In this document: one piece after another, positions 34,388 to 43,516 of the stretch
Layout: every line of letters begins with the position of its first letter
Numbering within the stretch: position 1 is the first letter of the stretch
DNA from: Lachnospiraceae bacterium KM106-2
GTDB lineage: Bacteria > Bacillota > Clostridia > Lachnospirales > Lachnospiraceae
Length of the DNA: 64,000 nt
Assembly: GCA_009731425.1 (NCBI GenBank)
Contig: AP018794.1
Span: forward strand, 4,203,501 to 4,267,500
Direction of reading: 5' to 3'
Program-made: the position numbers and the translations under genes
The notes under the pieces: generated by a model
What the model was told of the DNA's origin: nothing
Database searches by the model: none
What the model saw: the letters and a program-made list of their open reading frames with translations, nothing else

Positions 34388-35851
34388 ATACGTTTGATAG
34401 CCATAGACTGCCAATAAAATAAAGAATGGAAGACTGATGATCAGATATCTGGCGCGGCCTTCAAATAGTAGTAAAAATAGAATCATGCCAATACAAGTTA
34501 AGCGTAATATGCTGATAGTTGTATTGGCTGTTTTTATGCCTCCGATTACACAGCCAAGGAGGATACACAGCCAGATGGATTGAAAGATAAATTCTAAAAT
34601 GCCAAGCCATTTTCCATGAGGATAGTAGAACTCTTGTAAAATAGGAAGCGTGGCAGTAACAGGAGGCTTCCCTTCCTTGATAAAATTACCTTCGATCCCC
34701 CAGCTAAACATCCCATCTCCGGTAATCCATTTAAATTTATGATACAGAAAGTTCAGATAACCAATCGGACCATATTGTTGAAGTCGATCGTGATAGCGAT
34801 TCATGGAATGGTCGTGTTTTTCTTTAGTAGAATAGTGCTTTAGCATATCAGTTACATCCTTCGTATTATAGGTGCCAAAAAGTTCTTCTCCATCTTCTCG
34901 TATTGCATAATGAGATCCTAAGACAAGAAAGTGAGAAATGGGAGTTTTCTCTTCCGGATTCAGCTGTAGATCAGTTTGATGAGAAGAGTAGAGTGAAAAG
35001 AGACTACAAAGGCAGAAAATTCCCACAAGTTGCATGAGAAAGCTTACAAGCTGCCTTTTAAAATCCGATTTACTTCTAAATAACTGGACACAGAAAATAG
35101 CAATGAAAGGTATCAGAGCGGTCGGTTTTAAAAGGTAACCGATGCCAAAACAGATTCCTGAGAGTAGCCAGTATAAGATGGATTTTCTGGATGCATCTTC
35201 ATTCCCTTTTAGGTAGCAGTATAGAGCTAGTATGGGAAATAACATTCCAAGGGTATCGGAATAAGGTATCATGATCCAAGGAAAGAAGGCTAGCATACTT
35301 GCAGCTAAATAATAACAAGGGAGAAGATAGGATCTGCCCAAAAGTTTTTCACCGGTTAGTGCAGTAACGATGATCGTAAGATCAATTATCAATAGATTTA
35401 ATACATCCATAATAGCAAATCCGCTGATGGAATCGGTAAAATGTCGAAAGAATCGGAAGAGATTTCGTTCGATTAAAAACAATAGCAGGTTATTGGGATA
35501 GATGGATAAGTAGTGATTGATATGATGAGAGACATGATGGAGATCTCTTTTGGCTCCACCTAGCAAGATACCACAATCCCAGCCTACCGAAGTGATAATG
35601 TTACTAAGAATGAATAACTGTAATAAAAAGAGAAGCAAGGTGATAACAAGAAGTCTTTTCTTAGTAAATTTAGTTCTATCCTTAAGAAATAGAAAACTGA
35701 TATATAGATAGATAGCCATTCCAATTAGCATGAGAAAGGCATTGATATGGATACCGTAAGCATTATTTGCAAAGATAGCCAGTAAGAAAGCGGCAGTCAT
35801 CATAAGAAAGAAGAGGACTGCGCTCAGTTTATAAAATTGTTTTTCAAACAT
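34361..35851 (-). CDS. GT-C-like integral membrane glycosyltransferase
   Basis: A 496-residue membrane protein with about 11-12 helices and outside loops bearing charged residues near the start (GWDCGILLGGAKRDLHH), as in membrane-bound mannosyl- or glycosyltransferases of the GT39/PMT superfamily (similar to TIGR03766-type proteins, as I recall). It probably transfers sugar from a lipid carrier outside the membrane. I chose ATG 35851, after AAAGGA. A GTG nine bases upstream is too close to the ribosome site. It overlaps the end of GH3 by 27 bp tail to tail. Confidence 0.7.
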   Translation of the reverse strand: MFEKQFYKLSAVLFFLMMTAAFLLAIFANNAYGIHINAFLMLIGMAIYLYISFLFLKDRTKFTKKRLLVITLLLFLLQLFILSNIITSVGWDCGILLGGAKRDLHHVSHHINHYLSIYPNNLLLFLIERNLFRFFRHFTDSISGFAIMDVLNLLIIDLTIIVTALTGEKLLGRSYLLPCYYLAASMLAFFPWIMIPYSDTLGMLFPILALYCYLKGNEDASRKSILYWLLSGICFGIGYLLKPTALIPFIAIFCVQLFRSKSDFKRQLVSFLMQLVGIFCLCSLFSLYSSHQTDLQLNPEEKTPISHFLVLGSHYAIREDGEELFGTYNTKDVTDMLKHYSTKEKHDHSMNRYHDRLQQYGPIGYLNFLYHKFKWITGDGMFSWGIEGNFIKEGKPPVTATLPILQEFYYPHGKWLGILEFIFQSIWLCILLGCVIGGIKTANTTISILRLTCIGMILFLLLFEGRARYLIISLPFFILLAVYGYQTYLPKLKRAN

Positions 35852-35912
35852 TAAATTCACATCCTTTACGTGTATAATTTACTATAAGTATTATTTTGTG
35901 TAAAGAAATAAT

Positions 35913-35941
35913 TTGTAAAATATGGTAAGTAGTCATATAAT
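35913..35941 (+). promoter_or_regulatory. Promoter of the marR operon
   Basis: TTGTAA (35913-35918) and TATAAT (35936-35941) with a 17-bp spacer. The operator-like palindrome starts two bases downstream. Confidence 0.7.
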
Positions 35942-35942
35942 A

Positions 35943-35954
35943 AGTATACATACT
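35943..35954. promoter_or_regulatory. Putative MarR operator
   Basis: AGTAT AC ATACT, a perfect five-base inverted repeat at the transcription start of the marR gene, where MarR proteins usually bind to repress themselves. Confidence 0.5.
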
Positions 35955-35971
35955 AAATGGAGGTGAGAGAT

Positions 35972-36418
35972 ATGGAGTTAGAAGAATCCTTTGGTTATTT
36001 ATTAGGGATAAGTGCAAGACTTGTAAAACATGAATTTGATCAGAAGCTAAAAGAAGTAAATCTGACCACATCTCAGTGGGCGGTCTTGAAGGTGTTAAGT
36101 GAAGATGGTGCATTAACACAGGCAGAGCTTGCTAAGAAGCTTCATTCCGATCGGGCGACGACGGGAACGGTAATTGATAAATTAGTTGGTAAAGAGCTGA
36201 TCAAAAAGGAGATACATCAATTCGATCGAAGAGCATTTGTGGTAACATTATGTCCGGAGACAAGAGCATTAGTAGCAAGTGTGACGAAGCAGGCGCTAGC
36301 TACAAATCATAATGTATTAAGGAAGTTTGATGAAAAGGAAAAGGAATTGTTCATGGACTTTCTGGAACGTATCGTAAACAATTTATCTGAGGAGGACGAA
36401 AATGAGTTGGAAGAATGA
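35972..36418 (+). CDS. MarR-family transcriptional regulator
   Basis: A 148-residue winged-helix regulator: LTTSQWAVLKVLSEDGALTQ leads into the recognition region HSDRATTGTVIDKLVGKELI, and the wing DRRAFVVTLC follows. I chose the ATG at 35972, six bases after GGAGGTG. An ATG at 35957 lies inside that site. It probably represses its own promoter and the overlapping small membrane-protein gene. The ligand is unknown. Confidence 0.9.
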   Translation: MELEESFGYLLGISARLVKHEFDQKLKEVNLTTSQWAVLKVLSEDGALTQAELAKKLHSDRATTGTVIDKLVGKELIKKEIHQFDRRAFVVTLCPETRALVASVTKQALATNHNVLRKFDEKEKELFMDFLERIVNNLSEEDENELEE

Positions 36419-36773
36419 GATGTTTCGTACATTTTTTGTTGCATTTGGAATAATGGAGGTCATAATGAATAGCTCTTATTTACTAAAAGAGGATGGCCTA
36501 ATATCAGCTAGAAAGCAACATGGAGAACTTCCTAAGAGTGCTACAGATAATCAGATCAGGTGTAAGGTGGTCTGCATGTTGATCGTCGGAGTATCTTTTT
36601 TTATTACAGGTATGAATGCTTATTTGATGAAACAGGTAGAAGAGATCAGTTTCGGTTTTGTTTTAGTCTGCTTTACAATCTATGCATTGATTGAGGCTTG
36701 CTATTATCGCTATTGGAAGGTATTTGGTGAATTCTTATTGGGATGTATACTTACTTTCATTTTTTTAAAATAA
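36402..36773 (+). CDS. Small membrane protein, MarR operon
   Basis: A 123-residue protein with an N-terminal hydrophobic segment and two or three further helices (MLIVGVSFFITGMNAYLM, FGFVLVCFTIYALIEACYY, FLLGCILTFIFLK). Its first 17 bases overlap the end of the marR gene, so translation is coupled, and the GAGGAC upstream is inside marR. No family recognised. A role in the stress or drug response controlled by MarR is inference from position. Confidence 0.7.
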   Translation: MSWKNEMFRTFFVAFGIMEVIMNSSYLLKEDGLISARKQHGELPKSATDNQIRCKVVCMLIVGVSFFITGMNAYLMKQVEEISFGFVLVCFTIYALIEACYYRYWKVFGEFLLGCILTFIFLK

Positions 36774-36838
36774 GGGATTGACCTTCATCTAAGGCGAAGG
36801 TTTATGCTTTATACATCAAAGAAAAAAGGAGTTATGTT

Positions 36839-37870
36839 ATGTATACGATCAAACAGGTAGCAGATAAGTTAAAAGTAACGGAGAATGCAATTCGCTTTTA
36901 TGAGAAAAAAGGGCTGATGCAGCCAATTAGAAAAGAAAATAATTATCGAATGTATCAAATTGAGGATATCAGCAGATTACAAATGATATTACTATACCGC
37001 AAAATGGGATTTTCCATCGAGGCAATATTAGAACTATTAAAGAGGGATGAAAAGGAATCTCTATTGGATATCTTTATGAAACAATCCATATTGCTAAATC
37101 AGCAAATACATATATTAAATGAAATCAAGAAGTCCATTGATACTTGCACAGACCAAATGCTAAATAGTAATAAGCTGGATGAGTCGATGACAGCATTACT
37201 AGAGGATACAGCATCTAAGATTGCCACAATGAGTGACTGGACAGATTTATGGAATTTTGATTCTTGGGCAGAAAACTATGATACCGACATTCGCAAAGAT
37301 GGGGATGGAATTCCATTTTATAAAAATTATGATCTAGTGATCGACGAGACTGCTAAAGCAGTTGCAAAAAAGCCAGGAAAGGTGTTAGAGATTGGAATCG
37401 GAACGGCTAATTTAACGAACCAGATGCTAAAGAAAGGCATATTAAAAGATCATATCGTAGCAATTGATGCGTCTCGTAATATGCTTAAAGTAGCAAAGGG
37501 CAAATGCCCGGATATTCCTATGAAGATCGGAACCTATCTACAGATTCCATATGATCCGAATTCCATTGATACAGTGGTATCGTCTTACGCTTTTCATCAT
37601 AATAACGATCAGGAAAAAGTACTTGCTGTTCAAGAGATGGATCGAGTCATCGGAGAACATGGAAGGATTATTATTACGGATCTGATGTTTGCATCAAGAA
37701 AAGAGAGAGAAAAGTACGAGAATAGCTGCACGGATAAGATTAGAGAAGAATTACAGGATGAATATTTTGCTTATGTAGATGAGCTAAAGTACATATTAGA
37801 AGATAAAGATTATCAGTGTAAAACGAGACAGATAGATCCAATAATGTGGATCATCGTAGGAGAAAAATAG
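36839..37870 (+). CDS. MerR-type regulator fused to a SAM-dependent methyltransferase
   Basis: A 343-residue two-domain protein. Residues 1-70 are a MerR winged helix-turn-helix (TIKQVADKLKVTENAIRFYE, NNYRMYQIEDI), followed by a helical linker (about 70-130). Residues about 130-343 are a class I methyltransferase with motif I VLEIGIGTANLTNQML, acidic motif II IVAIDASRNML and a DTVVSSYAFHH region, preceded by WNFDSWAENYDTDI as in YrrT-like methyltransferases. Start ATG, 5-7 bases after AAAGGAG. The fusion suggests that binding of SAM or its methyl acceptor could control DNA binding, or that the regulator detoxifies its own inducer (inference). Confidence 0.85.
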   Translation: MYTIKQVADKLKVTENAIRFYEKKGLMQPIRKENNYRMYQIEDISRLQMILLYRKMGFSIEAILELLKRDEKESLLDIFMKQSILLNQQIHILNEIKKSIDTCTDQMLNSNKLDESMTALLEDTASKIATMSDWTDLWNFDSWAENYDTDIRKDGDGIPFYKNYDLVIDETAKAVAKKPGKVLEIGIGTANLTNQMLKKGILKDHIVAIDASRNMLKVAKGKCPDIPMKIGTYLQIPYDPNSIDTVVSSYAFHHNNDQEKVLAVQEMDRVIGEHGRIIITDLMFASRKEREKYENSCTDKIREELQDEYFAYVDELKYILEDKDYQCKTRQIDPIMWIIVGEK

Positions 37871-37922
37871 AATAAATTAACAGGAAAAATATGTTATAAT
37901 AAAACCGTAAGGGGGCATGACA

Positions 37923-38453
37923 ATGAGAAATCAGAAAATGCATTCGCCACTTTTACGGTTTTTTAATTGCTTTATTCACGTAGAGATGTGGGGAGTGGTC
38001 CTACTTACGATAATATTCTGGAGCAAGATTCCAGCCATGGTGCCACAACATTTTGGATCAGGAGGACTCATAGATTCTTATGGAAAGAAATCTGTTATAG
38101 TTGTCATGATCATCGTCTGTTTCTTTGTTTACTTCATGCATCTAATTTTGATGTATGCGATTTCAAAGTTAAATGACGGAAATCAGATTTATGGACCAGT
38201 GCTCGGGAAGAGTGTGACAGATCAGGAAACAAAAGAGGGATTAGAGATTATACTGAAAATGCTTGCGTGCATCGATCTATTCAGTATCGGTTTATGTATC
38301 TACATTAACTTTTGCATTGCGACTTGCCAGAATCTTGGGAGGGCATTTGAACCTATGATTTTTATTGGGTTTGCTGGAATTACGTTATATTACATAAAAT
38401 GTTTTTTACAATATCGAAAACAGTTAGAAAGAGCTTATAATATGGAAAAATAA
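37923..38453 (+). CDS. DUF1648-domain membrane protein
   Basis: A 176-residue protein with four predicted helices. The stretch KIPAMVPQHFGSGGLIDSYGKK fits DUF1648, a short domain of Firmicute membrane proteins such as the SdpI/immunity relatives. I chose the ATG at 37923, preceded by AAGGGGG. An ATG six bases earlier is too near the site. It is 52 bp after the MerR-methyltransferase gene, with a TATAAT-like sequence between. Function unknown. Confidence 0.75.
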   Translation: MRNQKMHSPLLRFFNCFIHVEMWGVVLLTIIFWSKIPAMVPQHFGSGGLIDSYGKKSVIVVMIIVCFFVYFMHLILMYAISKLNDGNQIYGPVLGKSVTDQETKEGLEIILKMLACIDLFSIGLCIYINFCIATCQNLGRAFEPMIFIGFAGITLYYIKCFLQYRKQLERAYNMEK

Positions 38454-38544
38454 ACAGCCTATCGGCGTAAAGTACATAAGAAATGGTTAGAATTCTCATA
38501 GATAAGAAAATAGAGAAAAACAGATAGAGTTAGGAGGCCTTTTA

Positions 38545-39114
38545 ATGTGTGGACGTTATTACGTAGATGATGAGATGGTAAGTGAGATTGAAAAACTGGT
38601 GAGACAGATTGACGCTGATCTAGCTAAGACTAAGAGCGGAGATATTTTTCCAACGAATTTCGCACCAGTTGTGGTAGCAGATCACGATGAGAAGAATCTA
38701 ACAGCTATGAAATGGGGATTCCCGAACTTCTCAAATAAAGGAGTTATTATCAATGCTCGTGCAGAGACCGTATTGGAAAAGAGAATGTTTGCAGAGAGTG
38801 TAAGGAATCGTAGATGTTTGATTCCTGCTAGAGGATTCTATGAATGGGATATTGCTAAAGAAAAGATAAGCTTTGAACGAAAAGATGACCAAATTGTATA
38901 TATGGCTGGAATCTTTAAGCCACAGGCGCAGAATCAATTTGTGATCCTAACAACAGCTGCCAATGATTCGATGAAAGAGATTCACAATCGAATGCCTCTT
39001 GTATTGGAGAAAGAGGAAGTCGATGACTGGCTCTTTGAACCTCAAGCGGTAGAGTTCATTCTTCATAAGACGCCTGTAGCATTAAAGCATTACATTAAGC
39101 GGGATGATTCATAA
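38545..39114 (+). CDS. SRAP-domain protein (YedK/HMCES family)
   Basis: A 189-residue SOS-response-associated peptidase-like protein that covalently caps abasic sites in single-stranded DNA. The catalytic Cys2 is placed after removal of Met1 (MCGRYYVDD). The other conserved parts are NARAETVLEK, RCLIPARGFYEW (Glu) and HNRMPLVL (His). AGGAGG precedes the ATG. It overlaps the convergent acetyltransferase gene by 25 bp. Confidence 0.95.
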   Translation: MCGRYYVDDEMVSEIEKLVRQIDADLAKTKSGDIFPTNFAPVVVADHDEKNLTAMKWGFPNFSNKGVIINARAETVLEKRMFAESVRNRRCLIPARGFYEWDIAKEKISFERKDDQIVYMAGIFKPQAQNQFVILTTAANDSMKEIHNRMPLVLEKEEVDDWLFEPQAVEFILHKTPVALKHYIKRDDS

Positions 39115-39659
39115 TCTTTTGCAAGAAGTGCATAGATACAGGCATCACAGATACCTTGATTATTATAATCAGATTCTCTTAAGGTACCTTCATAGGTTAA
39201 CCCGCATTTACGAAGTACCTTACCAGAGTTAACATTTCTTGGATCATGCCTTGCTTCGATACGATTGCATCCTACCTCTTCGATCAGATAAGGAATGATC
39301 CCAAGAAAAGCCTCGGCTGCAATCCCATCGTGCCACCAGTTTGAGCCGATACAGCATCCGATATGCAGCATATTGGTCTGTTCATTCTGATAGACGACAG
39401 CGATGTTGCCAACAGGCTCTTTCGGAAAGTCAAGAAAGGTAATGGCCCAATGGTAGAAAGCAGGATTTTCGTAGTTTCGCATCCATTGTTTGACGACTTC
39501 TCTGGTAGTTGTTATGTTTTGGTGGGCATTCCAGCTTAGAAAGCGGGTAACCCTGGTATCGCTTGCCCAGTTTAGATAGACATAGGGTACATCCTCCATG
39601 GTAAAAGGACGAAGTAATAATCGTTTCGTTCGTATAAGATTGGTTCCTAGATGATTCAT
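39090..39659 (-). CDS. GNAT acetyltransferase, RimJ/RimL type
   Basis: A 189-residue N-acetyltransferase. TKRLLLRPFTMEDVPYVYLN is the usual RimJ/RimL start, and the C-terminal part has IEARHDPRNVNSGKVLRKCG, typical of the family. The acceptor could be a ribosomal protein N-terminus or a small molecule. ATG with AAAGGAG at six bases. The last 25 bp overlap the SRAP gene on the other strand. Confidence 0.9.
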   Translation of the reverse strand: MNHLGTNLIRTKRLLLRPFTMEDVPYVYLNWASDTRVTRFLSWNAHQNITTTREVVKQWMRNYENPAFYHWAITFLDFPKEPVGNIAVVYQNEQTNMLHIGCCIGSNWWHDGIAAEAFLGIIPYLIEEVGCNRIEARHDPRNVNSGKVLRKCGLTYEGTLRESDYNNQGICDACIYALLAKDYESSRLM

Positions 39660-39738
39660 ATATACTCCTTTCTGTCTTAATTTTATATTCTTCTACATAG
39701 CATATAATGAATAAAAATAGTTTGGGGAAGTGAAAAAT

Positions 39739-40152
39739 ATGAGACTTATTCAGATGATTGCGTATCAAAGACAGGTATTACAGCTCATAGAAATGCTTTC
39801 ACTAGCATGTGGACAGGAACAAAAGATGTGGCAAGAAGAATTTGAACTGGATTCCACTGTTTTATTAAATGGTCAGATCCAGAAGCGAATCATTCTCAGA
39901 GAGGATACGATAACGGGGCAGATATGGAAATATGGCAATACAAAGATCACAGCCATTAAAGGAGATCATACTTCGATTTTCTCGGTTTGCAATCTGGATG
40001 AAAGTGCGATTAAAAAAATGGAATACCATATTGAGATGATGCGAATGTCTGAATTAATCCCAGTTGCAGTAGCGGCGAAAACGAGAGATTCTGAAAATGA
40101 AGAAGATACTCCTTATGAATTATATGGAATAGTAGGATTTGGAAGCAGATAA
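39739..40152 (+). CDS. Small conserved protein of unknown function
   Basis: A protein of about 137 residues, with no signal peptide or helix, rich in Gln, Glu and Met (RLIQMIAYQRQVLQLIEMLS). I do not recognise it with confidence (possibly DUF6762-like). A GTG at 39730 would add three residues, but its spacing to GGGG is too short. It precedes the cluster 2 kinase by 21 bp and may be in the same transcript. Confidence 0.6.
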   Translation: MRLIQMIAYQRQVLQLIEMLSLACGQEQKMWQEEFELDSTVLLNGQIQKRIILREDTITGQIWKYGNTKITAIKGDHTSIFSVCNLDESAIKKMEYHIEMMRMSELIPVAVAAKTRDSENEEDTPYELYGIVGFGSR

Positions 40153-40173
40153 AAATTAGTACTACGATAAAAC

Positions 40174-41970
40174 ATGAAAAAGATGGATGAGATGAAAAAA
40201 AGAATATTGGGGAATTTTAATAACTTAAAATTAGGGTATAAGATGGGAATCTGCTTTCTAGTGGGAGTTATGATACCAATTTTATTTATTCAGCTTGTTT
40301 CTTATCATTTGAATCAGAATTACATGAGTGAGAAGATCAATGAGCTGACGGTGAATAACCTGAAGCAGGTGGCGGAAAGAACCGACCTTACCATCGAGAT
40401 TTATACCAATTTGCTGTATCAGATCTATATTGATGATGATATTACAACCAAGCTCAATGATTATATGGATGGAAATAAGAGTGAAAAGGCAGGAGCTTAC
40501 AATGCGATCCATAATCGATTGATGCAATATAACGTTGCAGGAAAAGGAATACGTTGCGTTAGTATCGTTTGTTCTAACGGAGATTCTATTATCTGTGATT
40601 ATGAGACTGGTTCTGCTTTAGATAATCTTTGGAGTAATACAACAGATATGAGAAAGATAGCACCCTACACCAATGCCATTAATGAGACGGGAATGGTTCT
40701 GTCACCGACGGAAGAGTTTGATGAAAATGGAAAGAATCGATATATTTTTCATGTGTCTAAGAGAATCTATGATTTTAAGAAGTTAGAAAAGGGAAGTCGT
40801 GCTACGGTTATCATGAGTATCGATGCTTCCGTCTTAAATAAGATCTGTAAGACGAAGGACTCCTATTCCTATACTTATATCATGGATCAAAAACGAAGGA
40901 TCATTTCTTTCCCTAGAGATATGTTTCTGGGGATCACGGTGAGTAGAAAAGTAGATGAAGAATATTTAATCAAGATCAGCAACTTACTGAAAGGAAATCC
41001 GGTTGTATTTAATACATATAAAGACGAAAAGACGGGGTGGGTCTTTTACTCCGTTTATGATAAAGACTATATGTTGCGTGAAATCAAGCAGACACAATTT
41101 GTCTTCTTAGCGATAGGAGCACTGGCGATCTTGTTTGCGGTTCTCTTGATCCTATACACCGTATATCATATTTCTAAATCTGTGGTGAAGGTTGTAAAGG
41201 GAATGAAGCAGGCAGAGGAAGGCAATCTAGATGTCATTGTTCCGGTAGAGGGAAAAGATGAGATCGGTCAGATTGCGGAAGCATTTAATAAAATGATCAG
41301 TAAGATCAAAGAATTAATCTGTCAGGTAAGGGTAGCTACGGATAAGCAGAAGAATGCGGAGATCAAAGCGCTAGAGGCACAGATCAATCCTCATTTTTTA
41401 TATAATACCTTAGATTCCATCAACTGGATGGCGATAGAAAAAGGGGAATATGAGATTAGTAATATGTTGAGGAATCTTGGGGTGATTCTAAGATATAGTA
41501 TTAATAAAAGTAATGAAATGGCTCGAATCGATGAGGTTGCGGACTGGCTGGATAAGTACATCAGTTTGCAGCAGATGCGTTTCCATCAAGCATTTACTTA
41601 TGAGATCCACATCGAAGAAGGGGCAAAGCAATACCGTATCTACAAGTTGTTGTTACAACCCTTTATCGAGAATTCGATCCTGCATGGATTTGAAGGAATG
41701 GAAGAAGGAGGACAATTAACGGTAACCATCTTGCTTGAAAAAGAAGAGAACATGATCTGCATTATGTTAGAGGATAATGGAGCAGGAATGTCAGAAGAGG
41801 TACTGCAATCGGTAAAAGAATTTGACGGAGAAGAGGATAACAGTGCTCATGTAGGATTACAGAATACATTTGCAAGATTACAAATGTATTATGGAGAGAA
41901 GGCAAAATGGCATATTAAGAGTATGATCGGTATGGGGACCATCATTACGATTAAAGTGCCGATAGAGTAG
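40174..41970 (+). CDS. YesM-type sensor histidine kinase (cluster 2)
   Basis: A 598-residue kinase with two helices (about residues 22-45 and 308-330) enclosing an extracellular dCache-like domain, a HAMP domain (KGMKQAEEGNLDVIVPVEG), a His_kinase domain with phospho-acceptor His407 in INPHFLYNTLDSI, and an HATPase domain (LLQPFIENSILHG, DNGAGMS). These kinases partner with AraC-type response regulators and respond to sugars. The start is uncertain: three ATGs occur within the first seven codons and none has a good ribosome site. It is 16 bp before its regulator. Confidence 0.93.
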   Translation: MKKMDEMKKRILGNFNNLKLGYKMGICFLVGVMIPILFIQLVSYHLNQNYMSEKINELTVNNLKQVAERTDLTIEIYTNLLYQIYIDDDITTKLNDYMDGNKSEKAGAYNAIHNRLMQYNVAGKGIRCVSIVCSNGDSIICDYETGSALDNLWSNTTDMRKIAPYTNAINETGMVLSPTEEFDENGKNRYIFHVSKRIYDFKKLEKGSRATVIMSIDASVLNKICKTKDSYSYTYIMDQKRRIISFPRDMFLGITVSRKVDEEYLIKISNLLKGNPVVFNTYKDEKTGWVFYSVYDKDYMLREIKQTQFVFLAIGALAILFAVLLILYTVYHISKSVVKVVKGMKQAEEGNLDVIVPVEGKDEIGQIAEAFNKMISKIKELICQVRVATDKQKNAEIKALEAQINPHFLYNTLDSINWMAIEKGEYEISNMLRNLGVILRYSINKSNEMARIDEVADWLDKYISLQQMRFHQAFTYEIHIEEGAKQYRIYKLLLQPFIENSILHGFEGMEEGGQLTVTILLEKEENMICIMLEDNGAGMSEEVLQSVKEFDGEEDNSAHVGLQNTFARLQMYYGEKAKWHIKSMIGMGTIITIKVPIE

Positions 41971-41986
41971 GGTTAGGAGGAACGGT

Positions 41987-43504
41987 ATGAGAATTTTGGT
42001 AGTGGAAGATGAGGTAAATATTCGATTGGGGCTTAGCAAATTAATTACCTCTCTTACCAAACATCAAGTGATCGGAGAAGCAAAGAACGGAATTACAGGA
42101 CTGGAAATGGTGGGAAAGTATCAGCCAGATCTTATCATTACGGATATTAGAATGCCAGAGATGGATGGACTTAGTATGTTGAGAACCTTGAGTGAAAAGG
42201 AAATTCCTTTTTATGCGGTTATTTTAAGCGGATATGCAGAGTTTGATTATGCAAAACAGGCAATCGCATTAGGGGTAACGGATTATCTGTTAAAGCCTAT
42301 CGGTGTTGATGATGTATTAAGTATGCTAGAGAAAATTGATGCAAAGATAACCAAAGATAAAACAAGAGAGAAGGGGCCAGAACAGCTGATTCGGAACCTT
42401 TATACAGGAGAGGAACAGGAGACAGATCTAGTAGGTCAGTTAGAACTGTATTTGAATACAAGAGAGAATCCTTATTGTAATTTGTATCTCGGATATGTGG
42501 GATGTGTCAAAGTTGAGGAAAAGATGGAACTTCAGAAACGAATTCATGAGATGACGGAACAAATTCCTCAGATCTCATCCTATTTGGTAATGGTAGGCGT
42601 AACGAATGAAATCATTATCGTAGTGCTATCGTCAGATCAGGAAGGGCAGAAGAAATTCTTGGAACAGTTTGAACGGAAAATAGTAAAGAGACATTTTACA
42701 TCGGATTCAGAAACTGTCTGGGGTTTACATTCTTCAGTTGAGATCAAAGATCTTGGAGAGGTAGTAAAAGATATGCATGAGGACCTTAGTTATGAAATGG
42801 TTCTTCCAAAACAAACACTAATTACAAAGGAGAGGATAAAGAATCTTAAGTTTGAAAAATATCAGTATCCAGAAGAGATTGAAAGAAAGATCTATCATGC
42901 GATCTGTGATGAAAATAAGGATAAGTTAAAAGAGCAGATAGATAAATTTAAAGGCTATTTTAAAGAACATATAATTCAGCCAAAACAGATCAGGCATATG
43001 TATCTTAAAATGGTATCTTCAATCATGAATGTGGTTCAGGAGATGGATGGGACAGCCTATGGGAAGCTACAGGAATTATCCTCATTCAGCTATATTAGCA
43101 ATGTAAGGACAAGCCATGAATTAGAGCAGCATTTAGATGAGATCGCAGCTATTTTACAAAGTGATGAAGAAAAGAAAGAAGACATTCATAATTACACGAT
43201 CAAGCGAGCGATCAATTACATAAGAGAGCATTATCAGGAGGCCATTACACTAGATGCACTGGCAGATAAATTAGAGATCACGCCAGAATATCTAAGTACT
43301 TTATTTAACCGAGAGGTGGAGATTAATTTTACGACCTTTTTAAAGCGATTTCGTATTAGTCATGCCAAGCGTCTATTAAAGACAACGGATCTAAAAGTAT
43401 ATGAAATTGCGAAGATGGTCGGTTACGCTGATCCCAAGTATTTTATAAGGGTATTTAAGGAAGTTCAAGGAGCATCCCCAAAAGAATTTAGATTAAAAAA
43501 GTAA
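41987..43504 (+). CDS. AraC-type response regulator (cluster 2)
   Basis: A 505-residue regulator: a receiver domain with Asp53 (IITDIRMPEMDG), a long central region of about 270 residues, and a C-terminal AraC double helix-turn-helix (about 405-503; LEITPEYLSTLFNREVEINFTT is split across its first half, and the end is GASPKEFRLKK). ATG with AGGAGG. It follows the kinase by 16 bp and precedes a binding-protein gene by 12 bp. The likely target is the transporter operon beginning at 44840. Confidence 0.93.
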   Translation: MRILVVEDEVNIRLGLSKLITSLTKHQVIGEAKNGITGLEMVGKYQPDLIITDIRMPEMDGLSMLRTLSEKEIPFYAVILSGYAEFDYAKQAIALGVTDYLLKPIGVDDVLSMLEKIDAKITKDKTREKGPEQLIRNLYTGEEQETDLVGQLELYLNTRENPYCNLYLGYVGCVKVEEKMELQKRIHEMTEQIPQISSYLVMVGVTNEIIIVVLSSDQEGQKKFLEQFERKIVKRHFTSDSETVWGLHSSVEIKDLGEVVKDMHEDLSYEMVLPKQTLITKERIKNLKFEKYQYPEEIERKIYHAICDENKDKLKEQIDKFKGYFKEHIIQPKQIRHMYLKMVSSIMNVVQEMDGTAYGKLQELSSFSYISNVRTSHELEQHLDEIAAILQSDEEKKEDIHNYTIKRAINYIREHYQEAITLDALADKLEITPEYLSTLFNREVEINFTTFLKRFRISHAKRLLKTTDLKVYEIAKMVGYADPKYFIRVFKEVQGASPKEFRLKK

Positions 43505-43516
43505 GGAGTCTTTCGA

